From Sphingosinithalassobacter sp. CS137 (GTDB lineage: Bacteria > Pseudomonadota > Alphaproteobacteria > Sphingomonadales > Sphingomonadaceae): a stretch of 64,000 nucleotides of DNA. Under the pieces are notes generated by a model. That model saw nothing but the letters and a program-made list of their open reading frames with translations, searched no databases and was not told the origin of the DNA. Of the stretch, positions 49,055-57,877 are shown piece after piece (position 1 is the stretch's first letter; the number at the start of each line of letters is the position of its first letter). The position numbers were made by a program, and so were the translations under genes. The stretch spans positions 1,116,001-1,180,000 of the forward strand of contig NZ_CP060494.1 in NCBI RefSeq assembly GCF_014334115.1, read 5' to 3'.

Positions 49055-49864
49055 TCACGCGTCGCCGCCCAGCCGCTCGACCTGGACGTCGACGTCAAGT
49101 CTCTCCTCGCCCGCGCCAACGCGATGGCCGGCGATGGGAGCAGCCTGGCTGGCATCGAGCGCGACTGCGGCGCGGACGTAGCGCTCATCCGCGCACGCGC
49201 CCGCCGAGGGATCGAAGGCGATCCAGCCCTCACCCTCGACATGGGCTTCGGCCCAGGCGTGCGGTGCCGTCGCCGACCCTTCAGCATGGCGATATCCCGA
49301 CACATACCGCGCCGGTATCTCGAGCACGCGCGCCGCGGCAGTGAACATCTGCGCCACGTCTCGCGCACTGACCTGTTTCGATTCAAAGGCTTCGGCGACA
49401 GTGACGCCCTGGTCGCGCAGCGGCTGAACCGCGCGGAAGCGCTTGTGCAAAACCGAGTTCAGCCGATTCAGCCGCTCCAGCGGCGCGCCGGTATCGCCCG
49501 CCGCGTCGCGGGCGAACGCCTTCAGCGGCGCGCTCGGCAGCGTGCGTTGCGTGGTGCGCAGAAAGAACATCGGAGGCAGCGGCTCGGCCGCTTCGCGCAC
49601 GCGGCCGTCCGAAGCGAGCGTCAGCACCTCTCCGGTGACGGAGACTTCCAGCTCCTCAAGCGGCCCTTCGGCGTACAGCATGGTCGTTTCATTGCCATAG
49701 CCGTCCTCCGACTTGCGCAGCCGAGCGTCGCGGTCGACGTCGATGCGCCAGGCGACGACGGTCTGGTCCAGCGTGTCGCATGGCGTCAGTCGCAGCAGCT
49801 GGACGATCCGCGCCTGCGGCTCGGTGAAGCGGTAGCGCGTGCGATGTTCGATTGCGATCCGCAT
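49055..49864 (-). CDS. Transglutaminase-like protein lacking the catalytic cysteine
   Basis: 269 aa. N-terminal bacterial transglutaminase-like beta domain (MRIAIEHRTRYRFTEPQARI). In the core, the usual GVCQDFAH reads VSARDVAQMF (residues 165-174); aligned on the Asp, the catalytic Cys is Ala167. The remaining His202 (APHAWAEAHV) and Asp218 (AFDPSAG) are retained. Only Cys29 and Cys224 exist and neither is positioned for catalysis. Last gene of the ATP-grasp/alpha-E operon, which suggests a scaffolding or peptide-binding role. Confidence 0.88.
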   Translation of the reverse strand: MRIAIEHRTRYRFTEPQARIVQLLRLTPCDTLDQTVVAWRIDVDRDARLRKSEDGYGNETTMLYAEGPLEELEVSVTGEVLTLASDGRVREAAEPLPPMFFLRTTQRTLPSAPLKAFARDAAGDTGAPLERLNRLNSVLHKRFRAVQPLRDQGVTVAEAFESKQVSARDVAQMFTAAARVLEIPARYVSGYRHAEGSATAPHAWAEAHVEGEGWIAFDPSAGACADERYVRAAVALDASQAAPIAGHRVGAGEERLDVDVQVERLGGDA

Positions 49865-50805
49865 CAGATGAAGCGGAACTGCCGCGCAATGGCGCTGTCG
49901 AGCATTGCATTCTCCCGGATGAAGGCCTCCAGATATTCGTGGAGGCCGCTCACGATCACGTCGGACGATGCGGTCTTCTGGATGCGTGCCATGCGCGCGC
50001 GCGCCATCCGGTCCGCTTCTCCCTGAAGCCCGGTCCGTTTGGCGAGATTGGAAAGCAGCGTCACGGTTTCATCGACGCATGCGGCGAGCGATCGCGGCAA
50101 TTCGAACCGGCTGATGAGCAAGTCGATGACGTTTCCGGAGGTCAGTCCCTCGCTGTAGATCCAGCGATAGGCAGTGACCGCCGACACTGTCTGCAGAATG
50201 GTCGTCCACTGATCCCGGTCGACCGCTCCGCCCAGCCGCTCGCCTTCGGGCAGCAAGATGTGGTACTTCACGTCGAGCAGCCGAGCCGTATTGTCCGCCC
50301 GCTCGATCGCAGCACCGAGTTGGATCAGCCACGTCGCCTCGTTGCGCATCATCCGCTGCACGGCGCCTTCGAAGCCCCGCGTCTCCGCCTTGACCGCTTC
50401 GACCAGCTGGAGCGCGGCCGTCGCGTCGCTCGGCATCGCACGATTCTGAAAAAGCCACCAAGCCCGGTTGATCGCCGTCCAGGCCTCCCGTGTAAGCGCA
50501 GTGCGCACCGCGCGCGCATTGTTGCGCGCCGCATCGAGCGAGCGGATGATCGAGCCGGGATGGTCGGTCTCGAGCGTGAGAAAGCGGACGACGTTCGCCT
50601 GGGTGGGCTCCTGCCCCGTCTCCTCGAACGCATCGTCGGTGTAGCTGACGGTGAGCGCGCTTCGCCACGCGGCTTCGCCGGCCGGCTGCGCCGACAAGGC
50701 ATCGAGCCGCACCGTCGCCTCGACCAGCCGGGCGGTGAAATCCGCCCGCTCGACATAGCGGCCGAGCCAGTAGAGCGCGGCCGCGGTGCGCGAAAGCATC
50801 AGCAT
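49864..50805 (-). CDS. Alpha-E domain protein
   Basis: 313 aa, helical. LSRTAAALYWLGRYVERADF is the characteristic start of the alpha-E family; ALTREAWTAINRAWWLFQNR and ATWLIQLGAAIERADNTARL continue it. Alpha-E proteins accompany circularly permuted ATP-grasp ligases in operons proposed to make or modify peptides. The start overlaps nothing; the codon overlap with the transglutaminase-like gene (ATGA-type, 1 bp) implies coupling. Upstream in-frame extension runs through a Ser-Leu repeat, the antiphase reading of the hexanucleotide repeat, and is rejected. Confidence 0.9.
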   Translation of the reverse strand: MLMLSRTAAALYWLGRYVERADFTARLVEATVRLDALSAQPAGEAAWRSALTVSYTDDAFEETGQEPTQANVVRFLTLETDHPGSIIRSLDAARNNARAVRTALTREAWTAINRAWWLFQNRAMPSDATAALQLVEAVKAETRGFEGAVQRMMRNEATWLIQLGAAIERADNTARLLDVKYHILLPEGERLGGAVDRDQWTTILQTVSAVTAYRWIYSEGLTSGNVIDLLISRFELPRSLAACVDETVTLLSNLAKRTGLQGEADRMARARMARIQKTASSDVIVSGLHEYLEAFIRENAMLDSAIARQFRFI

Positions 50806-50818
50806 GGCGCGTCGGTCG

Positions 50819-52333
50819 TCATGCGTGATTTCCCTGGCTCTGCCGCATGCCCGCCTCAGACTGAGACTGAGACTGAGACTGAGACTGAGACTGGGTCGGG
50901 CCATCGTTCATCAGGACGAAGCTGTCCTTCGTCCCGCCGCCCTGGCTGGAATTCACCACCAGCGATCCTTCGCGCAGCGCCACTCGCGTCAACCCGCCCG
51001 GAACGACCTGCACCCCCGAGCTGCCGGTGAGCACGAACGGCCGGAAATCGACGTGCCGCGGCGCCACGCCGGCCTCGGTGACGGTGGGAACGGTAGAGAG
51101 CGCCAACGTCGGCTGGGCGATGTAGCGGTGCGGCTCGGCGATCAGGGCTGCGCGAAACTCCTCGATCTGCTGCTTCGTCGAGCTGGGACCGACGAGCATG
51201 CCGTAGCCACCCGAACCATCCACCAGCTTCACCACCAGCTCGGGCAGGTGATCGAGGACATATTTCAGCGCCTCCGGCTCGCGGCAGCGCCAGGTGTCGA
51301 CATTCGGCAGCTTCGCCTCGCCGCCCGAATAGAAGCGCACGATCTCCGGCATGTAGCTGTAGATCGCCTTGTCGTCGGCGATGCCGTTGCCGGGCGCATT
51401 GATCAGCGCGACGTTGCCGGCGCGATAGGCGGAGATCAGCCCGGGCACGCCCAGCAGCGAATCGGGCTTGAACGCCAGCGGATCGAGGAAATCATCGTCG
51501 ATGCGGCGGTAGATCACGTCGACCTGCACCCGGCCCGCGATCGTCTGCATCCAGACCACATCGTCGTCGACCACCAGATCGGCAGGCTCGACGAGCTCGA
51601 TGCCCATCGAATCCGCAAGGAAGCTGTGTTCGTAATAGGCCGAGTTGAAGTGCCCCGGCGTCAGCACGACGCAGACCGGCGTCGATCGCCCCGAACCGGG
51701 AGCCACCGACCGCATCGTCTCGAGCAGCATGTCAGGGTAGCTGTCGACCGCCGCGACCCGAAACGCGCGGAACAGCTCGGGACACAGCCGGATCATCGCT
51801 TCGCGATTCTCAAGCATGTAGGAGACGCCCGACGGCGTCCGGGCATTGTCCTCGAGCACGTAGAATTCGTCGGGCCCGACCCGCACCAGATCGATGCCGC
51901 AGATGTGGGCCCAGATGCCGTGCGGCGGACGGATGCCGTTCACTTCGGGGCGGAACTGATCGTTGAGGTAGATCAGCTCGGGCGGGATGATCCCTTCCTT
52001 CAGGATGCGACGCTCGCCGTAGATGTCCTCGAGGAACGCGTTGATTGCCTCGACTCGCTGAACCAGCCCGGCGCTCAGCCGGTCCCATTCGCTCGCGAGA
52101 AACACGCGCGGCACGACATCGAAGGGAATGATCCGCTCCGCCGCCTCGCTGTCGCCATAGACCGCAAAGGTTATGCCGAGCTGGCGGAAGGTCGCTTCTG
52201 CCGATTGCTGGCGGCGCTGAAGCTCGGAGGCGGAGGTGTCGGCGATCCATTGCGACAGCGCGGCAAACTCGCCCCGCGGTGCCTCCGGCCCGCCGTGCCC
52301 CCAGATCTCGTCGAACGTTCCGCCTGCTGCCAT
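50819..52333 (-). CDS. Circularly permuted type 2 ATP-grasp protein
   Basis: 504 aa. N-terminal ATP-grasp elements DEFYVLEDNARTPSGVSYML with the Glu/Asn metal-binding residues, VDVIYRRIDDDFLDPLAFKP and LVVKLVDGSGGYGMLVGPSS, the permuted glycine-rich loop. The family forms amide bonds, probably ligating amino acids to a peptide or small molecule. The C-terminus carries an (SQ)n run encoded by five exact hexanucleotide repeats. The start ATG at 52333 follows GGGAG 5 nt upstream. First gene of the operon with alpha-E and the transglutaminase-like protein. Confidence 0.92.
   Translation of the reverse strand: MAAGGTFDEIWGHGGPEAPRGEFAALSQWIADTSASELQRRQQSAEATFRQLGITFAVYGDSEAAERIIPFDVVPRVFLASEWDRLSAGLVQRVEAINAFLEDIYGERRILKEGIIPPELIYLNDQFRPEVNGIRPPHGIWAHICGIDLVRVGPDEFYVLEDNARTPSGVSYMLENREAMIRLCPELFRAFRVAAVDSYPDMLLETMRSVAPGSGRSTPVCVVLTPGHFNSAYYEHSFLADSMGIELVEPADLVVDDDVVWMQTIAGRVQVDVIYRRIDDDFLDPLAFKPDSLLGVPGLISAYRAGNVALINAPGNGIADDKAIYSYMPEIVRFYSGGEAKLPNVDTWRCREPEALKYVLDHLPELVVKLVDGSGGYGMLVGPSSTKQQIEEFRAALIAEPHRYIAQPTLALSTVPTVTEAGVAPRHVDFRPFVLTGSSGVQVVPGGLTRVALREGSLVVNSSQGGGTKDSFVLMNDGPTQSQSQSQSQSQSEAGMRQSQGNHA
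50855..50894. repeat. Hexanucleotide repeat (CTGAGA)5 in the ATP-grasp gene
   Basis: Five exact CTGAGA units on the plus strand (50861-50890) with partial units on either side, 36-40 bp in all. On the coding strand it gives (TCTCAG)n, Ser-Gln repeats near the C-terminus. It is out of keeping with neighbouring codon use. Confidence 0.95.
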
Positions 52334-52448
52334 CCAAGCTCCCAAGCGCCGGAGTTGCTCGCAGGTTCCATGCTACGCGCTTTGCTGCGCTGCACAAGGG
52401 GCGAAGACACATGCATGTCTCCCGCCCCTCGTGCGGCGGCTTGCCGGA

Positions 52449-53066
52449 TCAGGAAGCGTATTTCACCGAGCAGCCATAGGGGCGCGTCTCGGCAATGGAG
52501 ACCGGACGGCCATCCCGCATCTCCGACAGCGCCTCGACCACATGGTTCCGCGCACCTTCGATGTCAGCGACGTTGCTGGTCGGCTTGTCGTCGATCGCGC
52601 CGTTGTAGCGCACGCGCCCCTCGCCATCGATGATCACCATCTGCGGAGTCGTGCGCGCGTCATAGCCGCGGCCGATCACTCCGTTCGGATCGAGCAGATA
52701 GTGCGTCGGCGCCGCGTTCGCGCCTTCGACGAACGCCTGCGCCTGTTCGCCGTTCATATGGCCTTGAAGCCCCGGCGCGCCGGAGTTGATCGTCAGCCAT
52801 ACGGCGCCCTGCTGCGTCGCAGCACGTTGCGTGCGCTGCATGTTGCCGCTGTTATAGTGTTTCTGCACGAAGGGGCAGCCCGGGTTGTTCCATTCGAGCA
52901 CAACCGTCTTGCCGCGAAAGTCGCGCAGCTCCACCACCTCGCCGTTCATGTCATAGGCGCGGAAGTTCGTGGCGGCGGCGCCGATCTCCGGCTCGGCGGC
53001 AGGCGCGGCGACAGTCGCGCCCGCAACGGCAACGGCGGCGGCGGCCGCCCAACTCCACTTGGTCAT
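52449..53066 (-). CDS. Exported redoxin-family protein (AhpC/TSA-like)
   Basis: 205 aa. Signal peptide (MTKWSWAAAAAVAVAGATVA) and thioredoxin fold: RDFRGKTVVLEWNNPGCPFV, where the catalytic loop has a single Cys in NNPGCPFVQ rather than CxxC; INSGAPGLQGHMNGEQ follows. A second Cys occurs near the C-terminus (RPYGCSVKYAS). The ATG at 53066 is chosen for the signal peptide. It lies 16 bp after the dsbD-like gene, which fits periplasmic thiol chemistry. Confidence 0.82.
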   Translation of the reverse strand: MTKWSWAAAAAVAVAGATVAAPAAEPEIGAAATNFRAYDMNGEVVELRDFRGKTVVLEWNNPGCPFVQKHYNSGNMQRTQRAATQQGAVWLTINSGAPGLQGHMNGEQAQAFVEGANAAPTHYLLDPNGVIGRGYDARTTPQMVIIDGEGRVRYNGAIDDKPTSNVADIEGARNHVVEALSEMRDGRPVSIAETRPYGCSVKYAS

Positions 53067-53082
53067 ACGCTCTCTCCCAGGC

Positions 53083-55149
53083 TCAAGATGCCGCATCGCG
53101 GGCGGCGAGATCGCGCAGCATCGCCTGCGTGAGCAGCTGCGGCAGCACATGCGCCTCGTCCGCACCGGGAGCATACCACAGATAGAGCGGGACGCCTGCC
53201 CGATTGTGCCGTTCGATGAACCGGCCGAGCACAGGATCGCCGTCGGTCCAGTCGCCGACCAGCACCGCGACGTCCGCAGCGGCAAGCGCGTCGCGCACTC
53301 CCTGCGTTTCGATCACCGTCTTCTCGTTCACCTTGCAGGTGAGGCACCAGTCGGCAGTGAAATAAGCGAAGACTGGTCTGCCCTCACGTTGCAGCTCCTC
53401 CAGCCGCTCCTCGCTGAACGGCTCGGCCCCGGAGGCAAGAGCTTGCTCGGCTTCGACAGGCGCGGGACGCACCACGGCGACTGCTGCGAGCGAGAGCAGC
53501 AGCAGAGGCAACGCCGGCGCCCATTGCCGCCGTGCCCCGCGTTGCTGGCGACGCCCGACCCACCAGAGCGCCAGCGCCGCGAGCAGCGCCGCCGAAAGCC
53601 CCAGCGTCATTCCATCGACTCCCGCCTGCCGGCCCAGCACCCAGGCGAGCGCGAGTGCGGTGAGGAACATCGGAATCGAGAGGATGCGGCGCAGCGTCCC
53701 CATCCAGGGCCCAGGCTTCGGCAGCCTCCGCCGCAGCGCCGGAACGAAGCCCAGGAGCAGGAACGGCAGCGCAATGCCCAGCCCCAGCCCGCCGAACACC
53801 GCCAGCGCCGCCGCCCAGGGCAACACCAGCGCCGCTCCCAGCGCCGCACCCATGAACGGGCCGGTGCACGGCGTCGCGACGAACGCCGCCAGCGCGCCGG
53901 TGGCGAACGAACTGCCGGTGCCGTGCGTCGCCGCGCGATTGACGAAGCCGGGTGCCGCCACTTCGAACAGCCCCGCGAGGTTGAGCGCGATCGCCACCAC
54001 CAGCAGCAGCAGCAACAGGATGACGCGCGGATCCATCAGCTGGAATCCCCAGCCCGCGCTGGCGCCCGCCGCTCGCAGGCCGAGCAGCACACCGCCCAGT
54101 ACGAGGCAGACCAGAATGACGCCCGCGGCATAGGCCAGCGCCTCGCGGCGCGGATTGCCCTCGCCTGCGTTCGCCTTGGCGAGGCTCAGCGCCTTGAGGC
54201 TGAGGATCGGGAAGACACAGGGCATGATGTTGAGGATCAGCCCGCCGAGCACCGCGCCCAGAAAGGCAAGCAGCGCCGTCTGCCACGCAAATGGCCGCTC
54301 GCCCCCCGCCGCCGCACCGGCCGGCGCCGGCGCGACGTTGCCAGGCCCCGCGGTCAGCACGAACCCGCGATGCTCGTCGATCGCCAGCACGCCTTCGATT
54401 GCGCCGGGAGCACCGCGCGCGCCGGTTTCGATCACCAGCCGGTCGCCGTCGCGTGCCACCATCTGCGGAGCGGAATAGTCGATCGCGCCATCGGTGATCG
54501 GGAAGAAATAGGGATCCTCGGCTTCGGCATCGGCCGGATACGGGATTTCGAGCCGGAAGGCGTCGCCGTTCACCTGATAGCTGCCCTGCGCGCCCAGCGG
54601 CCGCGGCAGCGCCGCCCGCCATTCGTCGAAGCGCGCGCGCCGATCGCCGGGCACGGCCCCGTCGCCCACGGTCAGCTCGGTCGCGAGCTCGGCGCTTTCG
54701 GGCACGCAAAACTCGAGTGTGCAGACCAGATAGTCGAGCTTCACTGCCACCGGCAGTCGCATGCCTGGCGCAGCGTTCTCGGGCACGCGCAGCGTCGCGA
54801 GCAACGCATAGGGCCCTTCATAGACATAGTTCATGATGCCCGCGATCATCAGTCGCTCGGGCACGGGGAAGCGCAGATCGCCCGCGGTGACGCCGTCGGG
54901 CAAGGTCCAGCTGGCCGCGGTGGGGATGCCGGCGTCACCCGGATTCTGCCAATAGCCGTGCCAGCCCTCTTCGGGCACGGACGCAAAGGCGAGCGTCACT
55001 TCCTGCCCCGGCGCGGGTCGCGACGTCTCCGGGATCAGCTCCATGCGGATGTGCGGCCCCGCACCCGGCGTCTGGGCGGCGACAGGCAGCCCAGTCAGCG
55101 CCAGCACCGCGAGGAGCAGCGTCATCAATCCGAAACGCAACCCGATCAT
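53083..55149 (-). CDS. DsbD-family thiol:disulfide interchange protein
   Basis: 688 aa. Signal peptide, then an N-terminal periplasmic domain with a Cys pair in LDYLVCTLEFCVPESA. A CcdA-like TM block of eight helices follows, with IMPCVFPILSLKAL and VATPCTGPFMGAALG, the membrane Cys pair. The C-terminal thioredoxin domain carries CxxC in ADWCLTCKVNEKTV. This three-domain relay carries electrons from cytosolic thioredoxin to periplasmic partners, probably the adjacent redoxin. Start ATG 55149; divergent from the phosphatase gene. Confidence 0.93.
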   Translation of the reverse strand: MIGLRFGLMTLLLAVLALTGLPVAAQTPGAGPHIRMELIPETSRPAPGQEVTLAFASVPEEGWHGYWQNPGDAGIPTAASWTLPDGVTAGDLRFPVPERLMIAGIMNYVYEGPYALLATLRVPENAAPGMRLPVAVKLDYLVCTLEFCVPESAELATELTVGDGAVPGDRRARFDEWRAALPRPLGAQGSYQVNGDAFRLEIPYPADAEAEDPYFFPITDGAIDYSAPQMVARDGDRLVIETGARGAPGAIEGVLAIDEHRGFVLTAGPGNVAPAPAGAAAGGERPFAWQTALLAFLGAVLGGLILNIMPCVFPILSLKALSLAKANAGEGNPRREALAYAAGVILVCLVLGGVLLGLRAAGASAGWGFQLMDPRVILLLLLLVVAIALNLAGLFEVAAPGFVNRAATHGTGSSFATGALAAFVATPCTGPFMGAALGAALVLPWAAALAVFGGLGLGIALPFLLLGFVPALRRRLPKPGPWMGTLRRILSIPMFLTALALAWVLGRQAGVDGMTLGLSAALLAALALWWVGRRQQRGARRQWAPALPLLLLSLAAVAVVRPAPVEAEQALASGAEPFSEERLEELQREGRPVFAYFTADWCLTCKVNEKTVIETQGVRDALAAADVAVLVGDWTDGDPVLGRFIERHNRAGVPLYLWYAPGADEAHVLPQLLTQAMLRDLAARDAAS

Positions 55150-55225
55150 CACGCGTCCTTGCCGTGGGAGTGCCGATGAACCATTAGCAGCGGCGCCCGC
55201 AAATGACAGGCCAGAGGCAATTTCC

Positions 55226-56845
55226 ATGAACCCCCTTCGCATCCTCGCCGCCGCGTCCGCGCTGCTCGTCGCCGGTCCGATCGCCGCTCAGGAGGCGCCT
55301 TCGGGTCCGCCGAACCTGATCGTCGCGATCTCGGTCGATCAGCTTTCCGCCGACCTGTTCGCCGAATATCGCGAGCAGTTCGAAGGCGGTTTCGCTCGGC
55401 TGTCGGACGGCGTCGTCTTCCCCTCCGGCTATCAGAGCCATTCGGCTACCGAGACCTGCCCCGGCCATTCGACGATCCTCACCGGATCGCGTCCGGCGCG
55501 CACCGGCATTATCGCAAACGACTGGATCGATCTGGAAACCCCGCGCGAGGACAAGACCGTCTATTGCGCCGAGGACGAGAGCGTGCCGGGCAGCACCTCG
55601 TCGCGCTACACTGTGTCGCCGGTACATCTGCGCGTGCCGACGCTGGGCGCATGGATGAAGGCGGCCAACCCGCAATCGCGGGTCGTCGTTGTCGGCGGCA
55701 AGGATCGTGCGGTGGCGATGCTGGGCGGCGACGCCACCGATCAGGCGTGGTGGTGGAACGGCTCGGAGTTCGTGACCTATGCCGGCCGCACAGCTCCCGA
55801 GACGGTGACGCGGCTGAACACCTCGGTCGCCGCACGGCTGGCGGAGGCGCAGCCGGCGCTGCCGCTGCCCGACTATTGCCGCCGCTACGACCGCGCCGTG
55901 CCGATCGGCAACGACCGCACCGTCGGAACCGGCCGCTTCGCCCGCGCAGCCGGTGACGCCCGCGCCTTTCGCGCCTCGCCCGAATTCGACGAAGCCGTGC
56001 TGGCGCTCGCCGCCGGGCTGACCGCCGAACGCGCGTTGGGCAAGGGCGAGGCGCCCGACCTTCTCGCGATCGGGGCTTCGGCGACGGATTATGTCGGCCA
56101 CAGCTATGGCACGCACGGCACCGAGATGTGCCTCCAGCTGCTGGCGCTCGACCAGACGCTGGAAAAGCTCTTCACGGTCCTCGACGCGCAGAACATCGAC
56201 TATGCCGTCGTGCTGACCGCCGATCACGGCGGCCACGATCTGCCCGAGCGCAATACGAGTCACGCCATGCCGATGGCCGAGCGGGTCCGCGGCCTTTCGG
56301 TACCAACGATCGGAAGCGCGATCGCGGGCGAGCTGGGGCTTTCGGGCCAGCTGCTGTGGGGCGGCGCCGGCGACGTCTGGATCGACCCTGCCCTGAGCGA
56401 GAGCGACCGCATCCGGGTGCGCGACGCCGCAGTTGCGCGGATCGCCGCGCATCCGCAGGTCGAGGCGGTGCTGACTCGCGAGCAGCTGCTAGCCAGCCCG
56501 GCTCCCGACGGGCCGCCCGAGACCTGGAGTCTGGTCGAGCGAGCGCGCGCCTCCTACGATCCAGAGCGTTCGGGCGACCTGATCGTCGCGCTGAAGCCGC
56601 GCGTCACGCCGATCCCGAACCCTGGCCCCGGCTATGTCGCCACCCACGGCAGCTTCTGGGACTATGACCGCCGCGTGCCGATCCTGTTCTGGCGGCGCGG
56701 CATGACGGGCTTCGAACAGCCGCTTTCGGTCGAGACGGTCGACATCGCGCCGACGCTCGCCGCGCTGCTGGGGATCGACGTGCCGGTAGAGATCGACGGC
56801 CGCTGCCTTGATCTCGACGCCAGCGACGCAAGCAGCTGCCGCTAG
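55226..56845 (+). CDS. Alkaline phosphatase, PhoK/PafA-like
   Basis: 539 aa. Signal peptide (MNPLRILAAASALLVAGPIA). Zn ligand Asp in VAISVDQLSADLFAEY; nucleophile Thr77 in SATETCPGHSTILTG; further metal ligands in VVLTADHGGHDLPE and the late THGSFWDYDRRVPILFW. This matches Sphingomonas PhoK (monomeric, Zn/Ca alkaline phosphatase used in sphingomonad phosphorus acquisition), not the E. coli PhoA fold. Start ATG 55226; stop is one base from the convergent beta-helix gene. Confidence 0.93.
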   Translation: MNPLRILAAASALLVAGPIAAQEAPSGPPNLIVAISVDQLSADLFAEYREQFEGGFARLSDGVVFPSGYQSHSATETCPGHSTILTGSRPARTGIIANDWIDLETPREDKTVYCAEDESVPGSTSSRYTVSPVHLRVPTLGAWMKAANPQSRVVVVGGKDRAVAMLGGDATDQAWWWNGSEFVTYAGRTAPETVTRLNTSVAARLAEAQPALPLPDYCRRYDRAVPIGNDRTVGTGRFARAAGDARAFRASPEFDEAVLALAAGLTAERALGKGEAPDLLAIGASATDYVGHSYGTHGTEMCLQLLALDQTLEKLFTVLDAQNIDYAVVLTADHGGHDLPERNTSHAMPMAERVRGLSVPTIGSAIAGELGLSGQLLWGGAGDVWIDPALSESDRIRVRDAAVARIAAHPQVEAVLTREQLLASPAPDGPPETWSLVERARASYDPERSGDLIVALKPRVTPIPNPGPGYVATHGSFWDYDRRVPILFWRRGMTGFEQPLSVETVDIAPTLAALLGIDVPVEIDGRCLDLDASDASSCR

Positions 56846-56846
56846 C

Positions 56847-57785
56847 TCAGCGCCGTTCGAACTGGCGGATGCCGGGGCCGAGCTGGTTCCCGGCGATCCG
56901 CACCGCATCGGGGCTGGAGCTCGCGACGAACGCCGGACCGTTGCGCACGCCCGGCGCCAGCGTGGCGACATTGTCGACCACCGCCAGTCCCTGCGAGCCA
57001 TAGGTCCGCGCTTCGGCCGCGACCATGATGAGCGCCGACCAGTTTTCCTTGTTCGGCCCCTGGACGAAGGTGTTGCGGGCGATCTCGCCTGTGCCGCCTT
57101 CGGAAAGGTCGATCATATAGTTGGTGTCGCGCCCCTCGCTGTCGTCGAAGCTCGAATCGGTGATCTGGACCTGCGGCGCGCGCAGCTTGACGTAGTGGCC
57201 GCCGGTGCCGCGCTCGAACCGCGAGCGGGTGATGGTGATGCGGCCATCCATGCCCAGATAGACCGAATGGCTGCAATCGACCGTCTCGTGGCACTGGCCG
57301 AGCCCGGCGAAGGTCGAGCGATCGATGGTGATGTTCCGCACCGTATCGTGGTGCCCGCCCAAAATGCCCTGCTGGCTGTCGAGGAACATCGAATTGCTGA
57401 CCGTCAGGTCGCCCATTTCGATGCGGATGCCAGCGCCGTTGCCGTCGGGCACGCGGATGTTTCGAAAGACGAGCCCGTCGACCACCGAGCCGCGGCCGCG
57501 CAGCACCAGCGTCGCCTTGCCTTCGCAGGCGCCGCCGTCGAAGATCGCCGTGCCCGGCTCGACAGCGCGAAAGACGATCCGGCCCGCGCCCTGAACGGTG
57601 CAGTCGCGATAGGTGCCGGGCGCGACGAGGATCGTCGCCTGCCGGTCGCCGACCGCCGCCACCGCGTCGTCGAGCCTGCCGAACCCCTGCCCCGTCTCCT
57701 CGATCACGAACGGCGCCGGGCCGCTGTGCTGGGCGACGGCGGGGGCGGTAAGCGCGATGGCGACGAACGGCAGGATGCGGCGCAT
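56847..57785 (-). CDS. Exported right-handed beta-helix repeat protein
   Basis: 312 aa. Signal peptide (MRRILPFVAIALTAPAVAQ) and parallel beta-helix rungs: LVLRGRGSVVDGLVFRNIRV, LTVSNSMFLDSQQGILGGHH, ITITRSRFERGTGGHYVKLR and VQITDSSFDDSEGRDTNYMI. The fold occurs in pectate lyase-like and carbohydrate-binding proteins; no catalytic set was recognised. Asn/Asp/Gly-rich turn positions are regular. Convergent with the phosphatase gene by one base. Confidence 0.85.
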   Translation of the reverse strand: MRRILPFVAIALTAPAVAQHSGPAPFVIEETGQGFGRLDDAVAAVGDRQATILVAPGTYRDCTVQGAGRIVFRAVEPGTAIFDGGACEGKATLVLRGRGSVVDGLVFRNIRVPDGNGAGIRIEMGDLTVSNSMFLDSQQGILGGHHDTVRNITIDRSTFAGLGQCHETVDCSHSVYLGMDGRITITRSRFERGTGGHYVKLRAPQVQITDSSFDDSEGRDTNYMIDLSEGGTGEIARNTFVQGPNKENWSALIMVAAEARTYGSQGLAVVDNVATLAPGVRNGPAFVASSSPDAVRIAGNQLGPGIRQFERR

Positions 57786-57877
57786 GAGGGCTCCTTCGGG
57801 AAGCCTGTTGCGCCCTTCAGCATCGGCTGAAAAGGCAAATAGAGGGTTAACCCCGCCGCCCGGTATCTCGGCCGCCC

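Noticed and set aside
50805..50904. N-terminal extension of the alpha-E protein with a Ser-Leu repeat
   Set aside because: It is the hexanucleotide tract of the ATP-grasp gene read in another frame; the conserved start is LSRTAAALYWLGRY.
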